Assembly (NCBI GenBank): GCA_964492185.1 | Contig: CAZBJH010000117.1 | Location: 1-10,863, forward strand | Direction: 5' to 3' | Origin: JAFGSZ01 sp964492185 | Lineage (GTDB): Bacteria > Bacteroidota > Bacteroidia > Bacteroidales > UBA10428 | DNA: 10,863 bases | Shown here: positions 1-6,408 of the stretch, in pieces | Layout: every line of letters begins with the position of its first letter | Numbering within the stretch: position 1 is the first letter of the stretch | Notes under the pieces: generated by a model | Database searches by the model: none | Told to the model about the DNA's origin: nothing | What the model saw: the letters and a program-made list of their open reading frames with translations, nothing else | Made by a program: the position numbers and the translations under genes

Positions 1-305
1 GAACACCATTTAAAATAAATAACAGGTGAACAACTACCACCAACTTTGATTAAACCAAATAACAAATTAATTACTAATAACTTAAATAAAATATATTCTT
101 GTGAAATAAGAAGCGCATACAATACATTCTTTAATAATTACCCTGTCATTATGCATGGTTTTTAATAGATATGTTTATATCAATTCTGGTTAGTCCTCAA
201 AATACATTACCTTATAATCCAAACCGTATCTTGCATCTGTTCCCCAAGTATTGGCCGGTGATTGCATATTTTTGTCGCTGCTTTTATAATTTTAATAGAA
301 TAATA
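1..305. other. AT-rich region downstream of the copper ATPase
   Basis: There is no convincing gene in these 305 bases. The DNA is AT-rich and lies downstream of the minus-strand ATPase, whose TAA stop is at 308-306. I see no strong GC-rich hairpin followed by a T run that would serve as its terminator. The 10-bp palindrome ATAATATTAT at 300-309 overlaps the ATPase stop and is probably chance in such AT-rich DNA. A 25-codon minus-strand ORF at 267-190 is listed separately. Confidence 0.6.
190..267 (-). CDS. Tiny ORF after the copper ATPase, or remnant of a protein C-terminus
   Basis: The reading frame runs from ATG at 267-265 to TAA at 192-190 and gives 25 residues. They include QSPANTWGTDARYG and end in YKVMYFED. 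The composition (W, Y, G, D, no poly-K or poly-N) looks more like real protein than the usual translation of AT-rich spacer. The frame is open for eight further codons upstream, to a TAA just after the ATPase gene. I do not recognise a family. It could be the 3' end of a decayed gene, a very small real protein, or chance. Confidence 0.2.
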   Translation of the reverse strand: MQSPANTWGTDARYGLDYKVMYFED

Positions 306-2354
306 TTATCTCATTTTTCGTTTTAATAATTGGGCGTTAATGGCCACGATAACGGTACTTAAACTCATCAGGACCGCGCCTAATGCCGGACTAATGAGGA
401 TCCCCGCGGTGAACAGAACACCGGCCGCCAGTGGTATAGCTACCACGTTGTACCCGGTAGCCCAGATAAAGTTTTGAATCATTTTTTTGTAGGTCGCTTT
501 TCCGAACAGAATAAGCGAAACGATATCACCGGGATTATTGTTTACCAGAATAATATCGGCCGTTTCGGCGGCAATATCCGTACCCGATCCTACGGCAATT
601 CCAACATCGGCAGTAGCCAGGGCGGGGGCATCGTTGATCCCGTCGCCAGTCATGGCCACAAACTCGCCATTTCGCTGAAATTCTTTTACTTTCTCAAGTT
701 TCCGGTCGGGAAGAATTCCCGCAAAATAACCATCCAGACCAAGCTCGTCACTGACGCTTTTGGCCACCTTTTCATTATCGCCGGTCATCATATAAACTTT
801 CAGCCCGTTGTTTTTCAGTGTTTTTACAGCCTTGTACGACTCTTCGCGAATTTCATCGGCCATGGCGATAAAACCTGTCAGTTTATCCTCTACCATCACA
901 AAAACAACGGTTTCCTGTTCGTTTTTATAGGCTTTGGCAGGGATCTCAATGTTTTTTCCCCGCACATACCCCGGACTAACTACCTGTACGCTTTTGTTTT
1001 CCACATTTCCTTCTATGCCTTTTCCGGTTATGGCATTAAAGTTTTTTACCTCTGGCAGGTCGACCTGTTCCTGCCTTATCTTTTCCATGATCCCGATGGC
1101 CAGGGGGTGTTCTGATTGGCTTTCCAACGCTCCCGCGAGGCGCAATACCTGTTTATCATCCAGGTTTTTGTCCAGTGACCCGTAACGGGTAACGCCAAAA
1201 TTCCCTTTGGTAAGCGTTCCTGTTTTATCAAATGCCAGCAATGTGATCTTACGTGAATTTTCAAAGGCTGTGCGGTTTCGGATGAGCAATCCGCGCTGTG
1301 CAGAAATAGAGGTAGAAATGGCAACAACCAGCGGCACGGCAAGTCCAAGGGCATGCGGGCAGGTAATGACCATAACCGTGGCCATGCGTTCCAGGGCAAA
1401 AACAAAAGGCTTGCCCAGCACCAGCCAGGTAGCCAGTGTTCCAAAACCGACAGTGAGGGCTATGATGGTCAGCCATAAAGCAATACGGTCAGCAAGGTTC
1501 TGTGTTTTTGATTTCTTGCTCTGGGCATCGCGTACCATGTTGATGACTTTGCTCAAGTAGGCATCTTCCCCTATTTGTTTGACGATGACCGTTAATGAAC
1601 CGTTCCCGTTGATAGTTCCGCCGATCACCTTGTTGCCCTGGACTTTCTTAACAGGTTTTGACTCGCCGGTGACCATGGATTCGTTTACATGGCTTTCGCC
1701 ATCTGCAATTTTCCCGTCAACCGGTATCTTCTCACCCGGCCATACCAACACCCGGTTGCCTTTCTCAATCTGGTCGACTTTGATGTCCACTGTCTCCCCG
1801 TCTTTTAACAGATGGGCTTCGGAGGGCATCATTTCCACCAGCTTCTGTAGTGACCGGGAGGCCCCAAGCACCGATTTCATTTCGATCCAGTGACCCAACA
1901 GCATGATATCTATCAGGGTGACCAGCTCCCAGAAAAAAGTGCTTCCTTCCACGCCAAAAGTGGTGGCAGAGCTGTACCCCCATGCTACGCTAATGGCTAC
2001 GGCAATCAGGGTCATCATGCCGGGCTGTTTTTTCTTTAATTCATCCGCCAGACCTGTTAAAAAAGGCCAACCCCCGTAGAAAAAAACAACAGTGGAAAGG
2101 CCGAAAAGGATATATTGATCAAAATCCCTGAATAATGTAAATTCAAAACCAAATAAGCTTTGTATCATTGGTGATAATACCAAAATGGGAAGCGTAATTA
2201 CAAGGGAGATCCAGAAGCGTTTTCTAAAATCCTTGATCATCATAGCGTGGTGAGAGGTGTGATCGTGAGAGCCATGCTTATGCTCAGTATGATGCTCCGT
2301 GTGGTTATGAGAACTATGATTATGTCCCTGGTCTTGGTCGTGTGGATGAGTCAT
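306..2354 (-). CDS. copB: CopB-type heavy-metal-translocating P-type ATPase (P1B-3 class)
   Basis: An inner-membrane ATPase of 682 residues expected to export Cu or Ag ions from the cytoplasm. The first 36 residues contain 14 histidines and there is no CXXC-type HMA domain, as in CopB rather than CopA. Visible motifs are TGES (229-232, actuator domain), CPH (332-334, the membrane metal site that marks the P1B-3 class), DKTGT (376-380, with the phosphorylated aspartate D376), SEHPLA with the HP pair at 416-417 (nucleotide domain), TGDN (524-527) and GDGINDAP (570-577). YN (635-636) in TM7 and MSLST (663-667) in TM8 complete the expected metal-site residues. The length is normal for the family and no key residue is missing. 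I keep Met1 as the start because it retains the His-rich tail; Met38 and Met39 are alternatives. The upstream sequence lacks a clear Shine-Dalgarno. It follows the cus genes on the same strand but is separated from them by a terminator and a 733-bp spacer, so it probably has its own promoter. Cu versus Ag, and Cu(I) versus Cu(II), cannot be decided from sequence. Confidence 0.95.
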   Translation of the reverse strand: MTHPHDQDQGHNHSSHNHTEHHTEHKHGSHDHTSHHAMMIKDFRKRFWISLVITLPILVLSPMIQSLFGFEFTLFRDFDQYILFGLSTVVFFYGGWPFLTGLADELKKKQPGMMTLIAVAISVAWGYSSATTFGVEGSTFFWELVTLIDIMLLGHWIEMKSVLGASRSLQKLVEMMPSEAHLLKDGETVDIKVDQIEKGNRVLVWPGEKIPVDGKIADGESHVNESMVTGESKPVKKVQGNKVIGGTINGNGSLTVIVKQIGEDAYLSKVINMVRDAQSKKSKTQNLADRIALWLTIIALTVGFGTLATWLVLGKPFVFALERMATVMVITCPHALGLAVPLVVAISTSISAQRGLLIRNRTAFENSRKITLLAFDKTGTLTKGNFGVTRYGSLDKNLDDKQVLRLAGALESQSEHPLAIGIMEKIRQEQVDLPEVKNFNAITGKGIEGNVENKSVQVVSPGYVRGKNIEIPAKAYKNEQETVVFVMVEDKLTGFIAMADEIREESYKAVKTLKNNGLKVYMMTGDNEKVAKSVSDELGLDGYFAGILPDRKLEKVKEFQRNGEFVAMTGDGINDAPALATADVGIAVGSGTDIAAETADIILVNNNPGDIVSLILFGKATYKKMIQNFIWATGYNVVAIPLAAGVLFTAGILISPALGAVLMSLSTVIVAINAQLLKRKMR

Positions 2355-2472
2355 ATGATAATAATTTTATTGTAGCCTTAATTCTGAGTGCCTTTCAGGC
2401 TCCTTAAAAGAAAGAAGCTTATAATGAAAAAATGCAGACTGAAAAAAAGGGTTAAAACATCTTCTCTTCTCT

Positions 2473-2514
2473 TCTCATCCGCATTGTTTGTTAATTGATC
2501 GGCATTGTTTGTTA
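2473..2514. repeat. 21-bp tandem duplication upstream of copB
   Basis: Two adjacent 21-base units match at 17 of 21 positions. On the minus strand each begins TAACAAACAATGC (2514-2502 and 2493-2481), continues with C or G, and then GAT. The repeat begins about 8 bases after the SHOCT-like frame stops and lies 119-160 bases upstream of the copB start. A 21-bp period is two helical turns, so paired regulator sites are possible, but a simple slippage duplication is as likely. Three copies of CTTCT (plus strand, 2461-2475) adjoin it. Confidence 0.75.
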
Positions 2515-2521
2515 CATGGTT

Positions 2522-2605
2522 TTACATAAGATCTTTTTTTCGATCTTCAAACTCTTCTTTGTCTATTTCACTCCTGGCATGTCTTTCAATAAGTCGGCTC
2601 TCCAT
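2522..2605 (-). pseudogene. SHOCT-like C-terminal fragment, probably a decayed small membrane protein gene
   Basis: A frame from ATG at 2605-2603 to TAA at 2524-2522 encodes 27 residues whose core reads LIERHARSEIDKEEF followed by EDRKKDLM. This matches the usual form of the SHOCT (short C-terminal) motif, roughly L-K-E-R-Y-A-R-G-E-I-x-x-E-E-F/Y-E-x-x-K. In Bacteroidota such motifs usually end short proteins with one N-terminal membrane helix, and they often sit next to metal-efflux genes. Here no hydrophobic helix is encoded upstream in any frame. A second frame (ATG at 2651, TGA at 2588-2586) ends in FQNGEPTY where the SHOCT frame takes over, and removing one base near 2596 would join them. 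I infer a frameshifted and truncated remnant; a genuine 27-residue peptide is less likely. The motif match is by eye. Confidence 0.42.
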
Positions 2606-2913
2606 TTTGAAAACCCCTTTTCCATCCGTGATTCAAGGATATCGCAAACATGGGCTATCCTGTTATACTGCTTTTGTATTTTATTTGTCATGTTATTTAA
2701 TAATAACCAACAGTTATTCTGTATTAATGTTTATTTCCTATGTTGTATTTGTTTAAAAAAGAGCGCAAAATTCTATTAGGTTTTTTGTTCCGGCTGACAT
2801 TTTTTCTTTTCCTTTAAAAAATGTTTTGTTCTTATTACAGCTTTGTATCCTTCACCGGATGTATTAACAATCCTTTTTTCCAAAGGCATTTGTCACATTT
2901 TAAAAAATGGAGA

Positions 2914-2941
2914 AAAGGCTGTCATATTTCAGACAGCCTTT
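2914..2941 (-). terminator. Rho-independent terminator of the cus operon (possibly bidirectional)
   Basis: A perfect 10-bp stem, AAAGGCTGTC (2914-2923) with GACAGCCTTT (2932-2941), encloses an 8-base loop. In the minus-strand transcript it lies about 150 bases after the cusB stop and is followed by TTTTCTCCATTTTTT, a broken U tract. Read on the plus strand it is also followed by a T-rich stretch, so it may stop transcription both ways. It marks the end of the cusA-tolC-cusB unit and separates it from copB. Confidence 0.72.
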
Positions 2942-2948
2942 GTTTTGA

Positions 2949-3056
2949 TTATTTTTTATGATTGTCGTGACCTTTTATTTCCTTTTTATTATCGGAACGG
3001 TCGTATTTACAGCATTCGGGAAGTGCATTGTATACTCCATTTTTGGCTTTGTGCAT
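2949..3056 (-). CDS. Putative 35-residue Cys/His-containing small protein downstream of cusB
   Basis: ATG at 3056-3054 opens a 35-codon frame ending in TAA at 2951-2949. The product begins MHKAKNGVYNALPECCKYDR and ends in KGHDNHKK, with a CC pair, three histidines and many charged residues; there is no signal peptide or membrane segment. The frame fills the space between the cusB stop (3088) and the terminator stem (2941), as expected for the last gene of an operon. CC and His residues would suit metal binding, but this is inference, and I recognise no family. The frame remains open upstream into the end of cusB (including GHDTP just before the Met), so a longer form or a decayed domain is possible. 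No Shine-Dalgarno is visible. Confidence 0.33.
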   Translation of the reverse strand: MHKAKNGVYNALPECCKYDRSDNKKEIKGHDNHKK

Positions 3057-3087
3057 AGGTGTATCGTGGCCTATGAATAATAAATAA

Positions 3088-4884
3088 TTATTTGATTGTC
3101 CTGGTAACCTCTCCGCAAGTCAGCATCGAGCTTCCGAAGTATGGGTTTTTGATTTCTTTATCAGTGCTCAGCCAATCGGCCCCTTTGTTGTTATCGGCCA
3201 TGGGGCAGTGCTGCACGTAAATGGTTTCATCGAGTGGATTGAATAATTTTGTCATTTCAACCATTGTAGCAGAAACTGTTTGAAAGGCTTTTCGCAATTG
3301 CTCAATATCGGAGAAATGCTGAACATGCTGCATGCTTTTGTCCAGTGTTTCCTGGTAATCCATCCATGCCTGATGTGAATCGCCTTTAAACACGCCCATG
3401 TCGATTTTATCCAAAGCAGACTTCATGCCGGAAGCATTTTTTCGGGCTTCTTCTAAATTGTCACCCGCCAATGCATCTTTCCATTGCAGGTATGCTTTAT
3501 ATAAAGGTTGCAAGGCATCCCGGACTTTATTGTCAGCAGGTAAAGATTTTGACACTTCTGCTTTTAATTCTTCCACGGGCCCTTCCTTTGATGCACTTCC
3601 TCCCATGTCCGTGCCCCCGTGATCATGTCCTGTCATAACCTGCCCACCTTCGGGGCTCATCATACTTGGTTTCCCGGCTAACTGGGCTGCAGCATCAATA
3701 CTGAATGTACCGTAAACGGCTATTTCTTCACCTTCCTGCAAGCCATCTTCTATGATATATCCGTCCCCTAAGGCCGGTCCTAATGTTACCTCACGCATCA
3801 AAAAGCTTATTTCGTTCCCGGTTGTGTTCTTTACATATACCACGGAGCGTTTACCGGTCCACATAACAGCCGTTTTAGGAACAGTAACCGCATCATCATG
3901 ATCCGGCAAGCTGGCTTCAACGGTTCCGGAAGCGAACATTTCAGGCTTTAATACATGGTTGCTATTGTTCATTTCAACGCGTGCTTTTGCCACCCGGGTC
4001 ATGGGATTGATTATCGGATCGATATATGAAATAGTACTGTTGAATGTTTTACCAGGCAATGAGGCAACGGTAAAGTTTACCTGATCCCCTTTTTTTATCC
4101 AGAGTATATCCGTCTCATATACGTCAAAAAGGACCCATACTTTAGAAAGGCCAGTGATCTCATAGATCATTTGCCCTCGTTTCACATAATCGCCCAGCTT
4201 AACATTTTTCTTTGTTACATAACCGGTAACATCGGCCAGGATCTGAAATTCTTCCCTGATCTTTCCCGATTCCAGTATCTTTGCAATTTGATTATCTGTT
4301 AGTTTCCAGTTCTTTAATTTCTCTTTGGCCGCATTGAACATTTGGGGCTGTTCCGCTTTTATTTTATAGGCCTCAAGAAGTTCTTCCTGGGCAGATTCCA
4401 AATCGGGCGAATAAACGTAGGCGATGGTTTGACCTTTTTTTACAAATTCACCTGTGTAATTCACCATTAATTTTTCGATCCTGCCGGGAATGTGCGTAGA
4501 CTGGGAATGGACCAGGCGCTCATCGGCTTTGACCTTTCCATTCAGACGTACTGATTTTAAGGGTTTCGTTTTACCCACCGCAGCTGTATGCACGCCGGCT
4601 AGTTGCATAGCGGTTTCTGACATACGAATGGCATTCGGGTCCATTTCATTTTCATCTTCATCAACAGGTATCAGTTCCATCCCGCAAATGGGACAATCAC
4701 CCGGCTCGTTCTGACGAATTTGCGGATGCATGGAGCATGTCCAGGTGGTTTCCTCTTCCATTTCCGTATCATGCCGGTTCTCATCAGATTCGTTACCGGA
4801 ACCTCCAAAGATCAACCAACCCAGGATTAAACCTGCTACCAATGCAGAAATAACAATGATGATCGTTTTTTTATCTGTAATCAT
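3088..4884 (-). CDS. cusB: CusB-like efflux RND periplasmic adaptor with heavy-metal-binding and DUF3347 domains
   Basis: A membrane-fusion (adaptor) protein of 598 residues linking the RND pump to the outer-membrane channel. Residues 7-27 form an N-terminal membrane anchor without a lipobox. Residues 47-73 (WTCSMHPQIRQ, then CPICGMELIP) are a YHS-like heavy-metal-binding domain with Cys50, Met52, His53, Cys64, Cys67 and Met69 as likely ligands. Residues about 90-400 are the adaptor core: the lipoyl/barrel-sandwich halves (around 130-165 and 215-245) surround a short helical hairpin (about 160-210), and beta-barrel and membrane-proximal parts follow. A His/Met/Gly-rich linker (405-430, with TGHDHGG) leads into a DUF3347 domain (about 435-598) ending with HCPMADNNKGADW (559-571) and SSMLTCGEV (585-593). 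At 598 residues it is longer than E. coli CusB (about 400), because of these extra domains. ATG at 4884 lies one base after the tolC stop, so translation is probably coupled. Cu/Ag specificity is inferred from the domains and context. Confidence 0.95.
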   Translation of the reverse strand: MITDKKTIIIVISALVAGLILGWLIFGGSGNESDENRHDTEMEEETTWTCSMHPQIRQNEPGDCPICGMELIPVDEDENEMDPNAIRMSETAMQLAGVHTAAVGKTKPLKSVRLNGKVKADERLVHSQSTHIPGRIEKLMVNYTGEFVKKGQTIAYVYSPDLESAQEELLEAYKIKAEQPQMFNAAKEKLKNWKLTDNQIAKILESGKIREEFQILADVTGYVTKKNVKLGDYVKRGQMIYEITGLSKVWVLFDVYETDILWIKKGDQVNFTVASLPGKTFNSTISYIDPIINPMTRVAKARVEMNNSNHVLKPEMFASGTVEASLPDHDDAVTVPKTAVMWTGKRSVVYVKNTTGNEISFLMREVTLGPALGDGYIIEDGLQEGEEIAVYGTFSIDAAAQLAGKPSMMSPEGGQVMTGHDHGGTDMGGSASKEGPVEELKAEVSKSLPADNKVRDALQPLYKAYLQWKDALAGDNLEEARKNASGMKSALDKIDMGVFKGDSHQAWMDYQETLDKSMQHVQHFSDIEQLRKAFQTVSATMVEMTKLFNPLDETIYVQHCPMADNNKGADWLSTDKEIKNPYFGSSMLTCGEVTRTIK

Positions 4885-4885
4885 T

Positions 4886-6223
4886 TTAATAAGTTTTTGC
4901 TGTTAAATAATCGAGTTTGGCAAGGGCAATCTGGTATTGAACTTCTGCCGTAGCCTTCATTTTTTCATATTTAAGCAATTGTTGCTGCATGCGCAGTACT
5001 TCTTCAAAGTCATTTCCTGAATTGCTATAGCCTGTATAAAGCAGGTTCAGGGATTGTTCTGATTCACGAATTTGCTTATCATATAATGTTATCATCTGTT
5101 TTTGTCTGCGAAGTTCGAACATGGCCTTTTCATAGTCCGACTCCAATGTATTGCTGTATTCTTCTTTTTGCAGGGCATAACGTTCCTGTTGCAATTGGGC
5201 CTCTTTTACAGCAGCATTGTACTTTTTCCGGAATAAGGGAATGCTGATGGAAACCATAGGCATGAGGACATCCTTTCCGTTTTCCGGCAAATCCATATCC
5301 GTGCGTTCATCCACTAACACGTAATCAAGTCCCACGCCCAGTTTAGGAAGGCCCTGCTTTCGTGCAGCCCGCTCACTCGCATGGCCGGCCTCGATATGTA
5401 GCTCCAGTTCATTCAGGGCAGGATGATCAGCCAGTAATGAATCCTTCATGTAATTGTACGGTATGGTTTCAGGTACCAGCGTATCGCCAACCGTAATGAC
5501 AGCATCAGCTTCCCGGTTGAGCAATTTATTCATAGCTGTTATCAACGGTTTTTCTTTGTCGTTCAGAATATCCAAATTGTTTTGGGCATCGTTGAGCATA
5601 ATATCCACCCGCGATACATCCACCATATCGCCTTTGCCACTCCGATAATTGGCATTGGCAACCGTTTTATAGGATTGTAAAATATCCACATTCTCCTCTT
5701 CGATCTGCTTCCACCGTTTTAGTTCATAAAGTGGGTAATAGGCTGCTGCAACCCGGTAGTACAATTTATTCCGTACATCGAGGAAGGACTGGAATTTGGC
5801 TTCCGCCCCCAATGCAGCAGCATCACCCTGTGCTTTAAGGGTGCCGAACCAGGGGAGCATTTGTGTGAGTGAGAACCGTGCCCGTTGGGGACCTACACGT
5901 GTTTCAACAGACGAAATAAAATAACCGAATGAGAAAGTCGGATCGGGTAAGGAGCTAACCTGCGGTATTTTTTGCATGGCCGCTTCATATGCTTTATACT
6001 TCGCTTGCAAACCCGGATTGTTCTCGGCGGCAATCTGGAAATAGTCGTCCAGGGTTTGTGCATTGGTGGCAGGAGTGGAGAATAATAAAGCCAAGAGGGA
6101 AATGAAGACCGAAGTCCGGAGTCCAAAGCTGAAAGCTGAAAGCTGAAAGGTTGACAAACGCTTCCAATTGCTGCTGACTACAACATTTTGTACGGTACAG
6201 GTTATATTTATTTTATTTTTCAT
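4886..6223 (-). CDS. TolC-family outer-membrane efflux protein (CusC-like)
   Basis: An outer-membrane factor of 445 residues that would supply the exit duct of the tripartite pump. Residues about 56-445 show the OEP pattern of two related halves of long alpha-hairpins (for example RARFSLTQMLPWFGTLKAQ at 114-132, and a second half from about 270). A hydrophobic stretch at 39-50 followed by STPATNA then QTLDD fits a signal peptide cut near residue 55. There is no lipobox Cys, so unlike E. coli CusC it is probably not a lipoprotein. The N-terminus is odd: residues 27-40 are encoded exactly by six tandem 7-bp repeat units (6145-6104), which makes the region before the hydrophobic core unusually long. 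A TTG at codon 23 could give a shorter leader, but the ATG at 6223 is the only Met in this region. The spacer to cusA is 163 bases; cusB follows after one base. The symbol is left blank because CusC/TolC-type proteins are poorly separable by sequence alone. Confidence 0.93.
   Translation of the reverse strand: MKNKINITCTVQNVVVSSNWKRLSTFQLSAFSFGLRTSVFISLLALLFSTPATNAQTLDDYFQIAAENNPGLQAKYKAYEAAMQKIPQVSSLPDPTFSFGYFISSVETRVGPQRARFSLTQMLPWFGTLKAQGDAAALGAEAKFQSFLDVRNKLYYRVAAAYYPLYELKRWKQIEEENVDILQSYKTVANANYRSGKGDMVDVSRVDIMLNDAQNNLDILNDKEKPLITAMNKLLNREADAVITVGDTLVPETIPYNYMKDSLLADHPALNELELHIEAGHASERAARKQGLPKLGVGLDYVLVDERTDMDLPENGKDVLMPMVSISIPLFRKKYNAAVKEAQLQQERYALQKEEYSNTLESDYEKAMFELRRQKQMITLYDKQIRESEQSLNLLYTGYSNSGNDFEEVLRMQQQLLKYEKMKATAEVQYQIALAKLDYLTAKTY
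6104..6149. repeat. Six tandem heptamers inside the tolC-like gene's signal-peptide region
   Basis: Reading the minus strand from 6145 to 6104, the sequence is a head-to-tail array of 7-base units: CAGCTTT three times, then GGACTCC, GGACTTC and GGTCTTC, with a diverged partial unit (to 6149) at its start. The 42 bases equal 14 codons, so the array does not disturb the frame, and it is translated as QLSAFSF then GLRTSVF. A related array lies at 6374-6408 in the opposite orientation. Confidence 0.9.
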
Positions 6224-6284
6224 AATTATTCCGGTTTGGTTAACATATTACTGATTTTATCCAGTTCTTTTTTTTCTATGGACT

Positions 6285-6306
6285 AATCATTATATGATTT
6301 AATCAT
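6285..6306. promoter_or_regulatory. Possible operator: AATCAT half-sites upstream of the tolC-like gene
   Basis: The spacer between cusA and the tolC-like gene holds AATCAT (6285-6290), its inverse ATGATT (6294-6299) three bases on, and AATCAT again (6301-6306). The first two form an imperfect dyad, and the two direct copies start 16 bases apart. They lie 62-83 bases upstream of the tolC start codon. The region is very AT-rich, so chance is a real alternative, and no known regulator site is recognised. Confidence 0.25.
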
Positions 6307-6373
6307 TGTATTGTGTATTTTATGTTTATTAACTCATGTATCATTTCCTTATCTAATTCTATCATTTAATTTC

Positions 6374-6408
6374 CAACTTTTAGCTTTCAACTTTTAGCTT
6401 TCAGCTTC
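6374..6408. repeat. Five tandem heptamers at the 3' end of cusA
   Basis: On the plus strand the units are CAACTTT, TAGCTTT, CAACTTT, TAGCTTT and CAGCTTC, joined without gaps. They overlap the end of cusA: read on the minus strand they supply its last residues (LKAKS) and its TGA stop. The consensus YARCTTT is the same as in the array at 6145-6104, but in the opposite orientation, so the two arrays can pair in a transcript or single strand. Confidence 0.88.

Larger units (their letters stand above)
2355..3087. other. Spacer between copB and cusB with decayed or tiny ORFs and repeats
   Basis: This 733-bp interval has no full-length gene. On the minus strand it holds, in transcription order, a 35-codon Cys/His ORF (3056-2949), a hairpin terminator (2941-2914), a 37-codon Lys-rich ORF (2889-2776, starting LEKRIVNTSGEGYKAV, weak evidence), a 42-codon ORF (2691-2563, weak evidence), an overlapping frame ending in a SHOCT-like motif (2605-2522), a 21-bp tandem duplication (2514-2473), and about 120 bases that should carry the copB leader and promoter. 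Both weak ORFs could be chance. The plus-strand frames here encode only long runs of F, L, I and C residues, which are antisense readings of A-rich DNA. Confidence 0.6.

Noticed and set aside
474..1115. Long plus-strand open frame (213 codons) across the copB gene
   Set aside because: It is antisense to the catalytic part of the P-type ATPase, whose motifs are intact on the minus strand. The frame shows no recognisable domain.
2390..2400. GCCT-TTC-AGGC hairpin upstream of copB as a terminator or riboswitch
   Set aside because: A four-base stem with no T run is too weak, and no wider conserved structure is visible.
2495..2779. Plus-strand hydrophobic ORF of 94 codons in the copB-cusB spacer
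   Set aside because: Its F/L/I/C-rich sequence is the reverse reading of A-rich DNA, and it lies over the SHOCT-like motif on the other strand, which has the better protein signature.
2797..2824. Inverted repeat ACATTTTTT/AAAAAATGT as a terminator
   Set aside because: The arms are almost only A and T, so the stem would be weak, and such matches are expected in this AT-rich spacer.
6104..6408. CRISPR-like array formed by the short repeats
   Set aside because: The units are 7 bases, contiguous and without spacers. They are tandem heptamers, not CRISPR repeats.
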